Assembly (NCBI GenBank): GCA_023432465.1
Contig: JAEYUO010000008.1
Coordinates: 1-26,558, forward strand
Direction: 5' to 3'
Source of the DNA: Planctomycetota bacterium
Lineage (GTDB): Bacteria; Planctomycetota; Phycisphaerae; Phycisphaerales; UBA1924
Length of the DNA: 26,558 nt
In this document: one piece after another, positions 23,825-26,558 of the stretch
How positions within the stretch are numbered: the stretch's first letter is position 1
How the letters are laid out: each line of letters starts with the position of its first letter
The notes under the pieces: generated by a model
Told to the model about the DNA's origin: nothing
What the model saw: only the letters and a program-made list of their open reading frames with translations
Database searches by the model: none
Made by a program: the position numbers and the translations under genes

Positions 23825-24841
23825 ATGAATGATGCATTGAACGAGATTCGCAAGGCCGCGGAACTGCTCCGGGAGGGGCGGTTGGTGGCGTTTCCGACGG
23901 AGACGGTGTACGGGCTTGGCGCGGATGCGCTCAGCGAGGGCGCGGTGCGGGCGGTGTTTGAAGTGAAGGGGCGGCCTCCGGTCAACCCGCTGATCGTGCA
24001 CGTGAGCGGACCGGAGATGGCGCGGCGGGTGGTGAAGGCGGGGGCGTGGGATGAGCGGGCGGATGCGCTGGCTCGGGCGTTCTGGCCGGGGCCGCTGTCG
24101 ATCATTCTGCCCAGGGCCAGCGGGAGGGGGGGGCTGCCGGGGATCGTGACGGCGGGCGGGGCGAATGTCGCGGTGCGGTGCCCGGATCATCCGGTGGCGC
24201 TGGCGTTGCTGTTCGAGTTTGGCTCTCCGCTGGTAGGGCCGAGCGCGAACCCGTCGGGGATGGTGTCGCCGACGCTGGCGGAGCATGTGCGAGAGGCGTT
24301 CAGCCCGGAGGTGGTGTACGTGCTGGAGGGCGGGGCGTGCCGCGGCGGGATCGAATCGACCGTTGTCTCGCTCGTCGGCGAAGCTCCCCGCATCCTGCGG
24401 CCGGGGCTCATCAGCGCAGCCGAGATTGCGAGCATCCTCGGCAGGCAGGTTGAGATCGGTGCGGGTGTGATGGTTGATGCACGAGGCGCGGGCGGAGTCG
24501 CGCTCGAATCGCCCGGGATGCTCGCACGGCACTACGCCCCGAGCACGCGGTCGAGTCTCGTGCGGGCGGAAGATCTCCAGGCTGCACTCCGTGATGATGG
24601 TGGGTCACGCGCGGCGGTGCTGACGATCGGCGCGCGCGAGATCGATGCTCCGCACATCGCCATCGAGATGCCCGTATGGGCGGAGCAGTACGCGGCGGTG
24701 CTTTATGCACGGCTTCGCGAGGCTGATGCGAGCGGCGCGGAGCGCATCCTGATCGAGAAGCCCGAACCGCGCGATGTGAGCGGCGATGCCGCGCTGTGGG
24801 AGGCGATCGGGGATCGATTGCGAAGGGCGACCGCGGAGTGA
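23825..24841 (+). CDS. sua5: L-threonylcarbamoyladenylate synthase, two-domain Sua5 form
   Basis: This enzyme makes threonylcarbamoyl-AMP from threonine, bicarbonate and ATP, the first step of the t6A37 modification of ANN-decoding tRNAs. It has 338 residues from the ATG at 23825, which places the first conserved motif at the usual distance. The YrdC-type domain shows FPTETVYGLGADA (about 23-35), KGRPPVNPLIVHV (about 55-67), the nucleotide-binding region VAVRCPDHP and GPSANPSG. After a linker with PGMLARHYAP comes the C-terminal Sua5 domain (about 215-338), absent from short TsaC. The gene is enclosed by palindromic elements A and B. No other t6A gene (tsaB, tsaD, tsaE) is in the window. Confidence 0.95.
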   Translation: MNDALNEIRKAAELLREGRLVAFPTETVYGLGADALSEGAVRAVFEVKGRPPVNPLIVHVSGPEMARRVVKAGAWDERADALARAFWPGPLSIILPRASGRGGLPGIVTAGGANVAVRCPDHPVALALLFEFGSPLVGPSANPSGMVSPTLAEHVREAFSPEVVYVLEGGACRGGIESTVVSLVGEAPRILRPGLISAAEIASILGRQVEIGAGVMVDARGAGGVALESPGMLARHYAPSTRSSLVRAEDLQAALRDDGGSRAAVLTIGAREIDAPHIAIEMPVWAEQYAAVLYARLREADASGAERILIEKPEPRDVSGDAALWEAIGDRLRRATAE

Positions 24842-24850
24842 TCGAGAGAC

Positions 24851-24947
24851 CGTCCTGGGTCCTTGTGTCCTGCGTCCTGATTGTGATGCTCACGCGTGCG
24901 ACTTGCAGCGGTGCCTGGCAGGACTCAGGACCCGACGACTCAGGACC
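24851..24947. repeat. Nested palindromic element B, downstream of sua5
   Basis: Outer arms are at 24852-24861 and 24937-24946 (10 positions, one G-U) and inner arms at 24867-24879 and 24919-24931 (13 positions, one mismatch). It has the same plan and the same 16-mer as element A but a different loop. It fills the gap between the convergent sua5 and sulfotransferase genes, so it may be a two-way terminator. Confidence 0.8.
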
Positions 24948-24951
24948 GCCT

Positions 24952-26529
24952 TCACATCCCCGGCGGGCGGACATGCTTGCGTGAGGCGAAGCGATAGGCG
25001 GTGCCGACGCCCAGCACGGTCCACACGAAGTTGTTGACGGCGAGCAGGCCGTCGCGGGTGGAGTCCCAGATGTCGCTCCAGACGATCGGGTCGCGGAGCC
25101 AGTAGTCGTTGCTGGAGAGGTAGGTGGCGGGATAGGCCACGGCGAGGTGCGTGCACAGTGTGACGGCCGCGGCCCAGACGCCGAGCTTCCAGGTGCCTCC
25201 TCGCGCAGCGCGAAGCGCGGCGAGGCCGATGAAGATGCCGGCGGGCCAGATGAGGAAGTCGAGGCGGTTGCGGGTCGCGGCGGCGAGGGCGAGCCACGCG
25301 GCGGCGATGATGATGGCGATCATGAGCGGCGCGAAGATCGGTGCGCCGGGGGTGATGGGGTCGGCGGTGCGGGGGGCGGGGGGGAGCGGGACTTTCGCTG
25401 CGGTGGGTTTGTCATGTCCGAAGGCGGTCTGCATCCACGCGAGCGGCTCGGGGAGCGGGTCTGCGGGTGCGTCGGGTTCGGTGCGTTTGGCTTTCTCGGA
25501 TGCCGCGCGGTAGTCCGCGACGGAGTGGAGGTACGCGAGCATGCGCCGCTCGGCCTCGGCGGAAAGCGTGAGGCCGAGTTGGGCGTAGACGCGGCGGACT
25601 TCGCCGAGCGGGTCGGCGATGAGGTCCTGGTAGCGGAGGCGGGCGAGCGTGTTGGGCTTGAGCGTGGCGGCGTCGCGCAGGAACGCGCGTTCGGTGGCGT
25701 CATACTCGGCGATGATGCGATCTCGGATGATGGAGTCGCCGGGATAGTCCTCGAGGAAGTACGGCTCGAAGCGTGCGTGCATGGCGACGTTTGAGCGCAG
25801 GACTGCGGAGGCATCGCGGGAGAGGTGGATGAATCTGGTGCTCGGACCAAAGAGTCGCACGAGTTCGGCGACTCGCGCGGTGTGCGCGGGGGTCTTGAGC
25901 AGGAGCGGGCGGGAGTTGCCACTGCCCCCCCCACGGGAGAGCCGGCGGAGCTTCCAGCAGAAGCCGCGGAGCGCGCGGCCGAACGCGGCGCGGTCGGCGG
26001 GGGGCGCGTGCTCGATGTCGTTGAGGCCGCGGAAGTGGTCCCACGCGCTGGGCAGGAGCATGCGGCCGGGCATGGTGGTCGCGCCGGTCCAGTTGTTCAC
26101 AGCGAAGTCGTCTTCGGCCGGCCACTCGGGACCGATGGCGACATCATCCTGCGGGCGCGTGCTGGAGACAAAGGGTGTCATCAGCCAGCGGAGGGCTTCC
26201 CATGAGAGAAGGAAGCCGGTGGGGGCGAGGGTCTGGTACCACTTGGGCGTGATGAAGCGCGGATCGCAGGAGAGCAGATAGTGGAGGTGGGTGGTGCCGG
26301 AGCGGTAGTAGCCGAGGATGATGACGGTGGGCGGCGAGGCGTTGGAGACGCCGCGGCGAGAGGCCAGAGCTAGGAAGGGCGCGAGGAACAGCCGCTCGGG
26401 GAGCGTTGCGGCGGTGGCGATGGCGGAGGTGAAGAGGCACCAGGCCAGCCGCGGCCAGTAGCGGGGGGCGATGTGGGTGCGGGCGCGGCGGAGGATGCGG
26501 AACCAGGCATCGAGCGGCGCGAAGGCCAT
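24952..26529 (-). CDS. Sulfotransferase-family protein with C-terminal membrane segments
   Basis: This encodes 525 residues from the ATG at 26529. There is no ribosome site and the frame stays open to the window edge, so the true start may lie outside. The domain uses PAPS to sulfate an acceptor: the 5'-phosphosulfate loop GYYRSGTT is at 73-80 and the 3'-phosphate region LSRDASAVLRSN at 236-247, as in the Sulfotransfer_3 group (PF13469). Residues about 28-57 are hydrophobic and may dip into the membrane. After a Pro-rich linker (about 355-395), three to four hydrophobic segments (about 399-418, 424-440, 450-470, 495-512) form a membrane domain. The acceptor (glycan, lipid or protein) cannot be told. 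It converges on sua5. Confidence 0.85.
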   Translation of the reverse strand: MAFAPLDAWFRILRRARTHIAPRYWPRLAWCLFTSAIATAATLPERLFLAPFLALASRRGVSNASPPTVIILGYYRSGTTHLHYLLSCDPRFITPKWYQTLAPTGFLLSWEALRWLMTPFVSSTRPQDDVAIGPEWPAEDDFAVNNWTGATTMPGRMLLPSAWDHFRGLNDIEHAPPADRAAFGRALRGFCWKLRRLSRGGGSGNSRPLLLKTPAHTARVAELVRLFGPSTRFIHLSRDASAVLRSNVAMHARFEPYFLEDYPGDSIIRDRIIAEYDATERAFLRDAATLKPNTLARLRYQDLIADPLGEVRRVYAQLGLTLSAEAERRMLAYLHSVADYRAASEKAKRTEPDAPADPLPEPLAWMQTAFGHDKPTAAKVPLPPAPRTADPITPGAPIFAPLMIAIIIAAAWLALAAATRNRLDFLIWPAGIFIGLAALRAARGGTWKLGVWAAAVTLCTHLAVAYPATYLSSNDYWLRDPIVWSDIWDSTRDGLLAVNNFVWTVLGVGTAYRFASRKHVRPPGM

Positions 26530-26558
26530 GAAGTGGGCGGAGGGGAGGGCGATGGGGA

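Noticed and set aside
1..26558. CRISPR array, insertion sequence, prophage or toxin-antitoxin module
   Set aside because: No regularly spaced direct repeats, transposase, integrase or phage structural gene, or toxin-antitoxin pair could be found; the only viral-sounding match is the virion-core-protein name of the SPFH family, which is a cellular protein here.

Overview
The window looks like a high-GC chromosomal segment from a planctomycete, most likely of the class Phycisphaerae. The clearest sign is that two unrelated secreted proteins (a di-haem peroxidase at 1161-3002 and a FecR/FG-GAP protein at 17773-20478) end in the same roughly 55-residue dockerin-like tail. Each tail has two EF-hand-like DxxGN/DxDG loops, two copies of VPDIFAFL and a terminal GC, a tail I associate with that class. 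The assignment is inference; there is no rRNA gene here to settle it.

Layout. 1-297 is the C-terminus of an FtsX-type ABC permease, followed by a small single-pass membrane protein (384-914). A secreted di-haem cytochrome c peroxidase (1161-3002) converges on a DUF900-type lipoprotein hydrolase (3012-4421, minus), which is divergent from uvrB (4502-6760). An acidic protein of unknown function (6826-7998) follows. Next is a 413-nt non-coding stretch with a very stable hairpin, then a giant TPR-like/coiled-coil secretin (8412-11903) closed by a strong intrinsic terminator. A STAS/HATPase partner-switching pair (12029-12917) precedes an Isc Fe-S cluster assembly set: iscS, iscU and an A-type carrier (13080-15371). 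A double-ACT protein (15559-16041) and an FAD/NAD(P) protein (16141-17628) lead to the lower-GC FecR/FG-GAP/dockerin gene. The RNase P RNA gene rnpB lies on the minus strand at 20625-21092, with its own terminator and an enlarged P19 helix. The right end holds an SPFH-GYF protein and a membrane-anchored double zinc-ribbon protein (21319-23698, reminiscent of Bacillus YdjI/YdjG), a two-domain Sua5 threonylcarbamoyl-AMP synthase (23825-24841), and a sulfotransferase fused to membrane segments (24952-26529, minus).

Functional themes are housekeeping (DNA repair, tRNA modification and processing, Fe-S assembly), cell-envelope and secreted proteins, and stress signalling. No mobile element, phage, tRNA, CRISPR array or obvious defence system is visible.

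The least explained material is non-coding: two related nested palindromes flanking sua5, several families of short degenerate intergenic repeats (one apparently read through as an in-frame insertion in a gene), a structured leader before the secretin, and -10 boxes placed so close to start codons that several mRNAs, including uvrB, may be leaderless.
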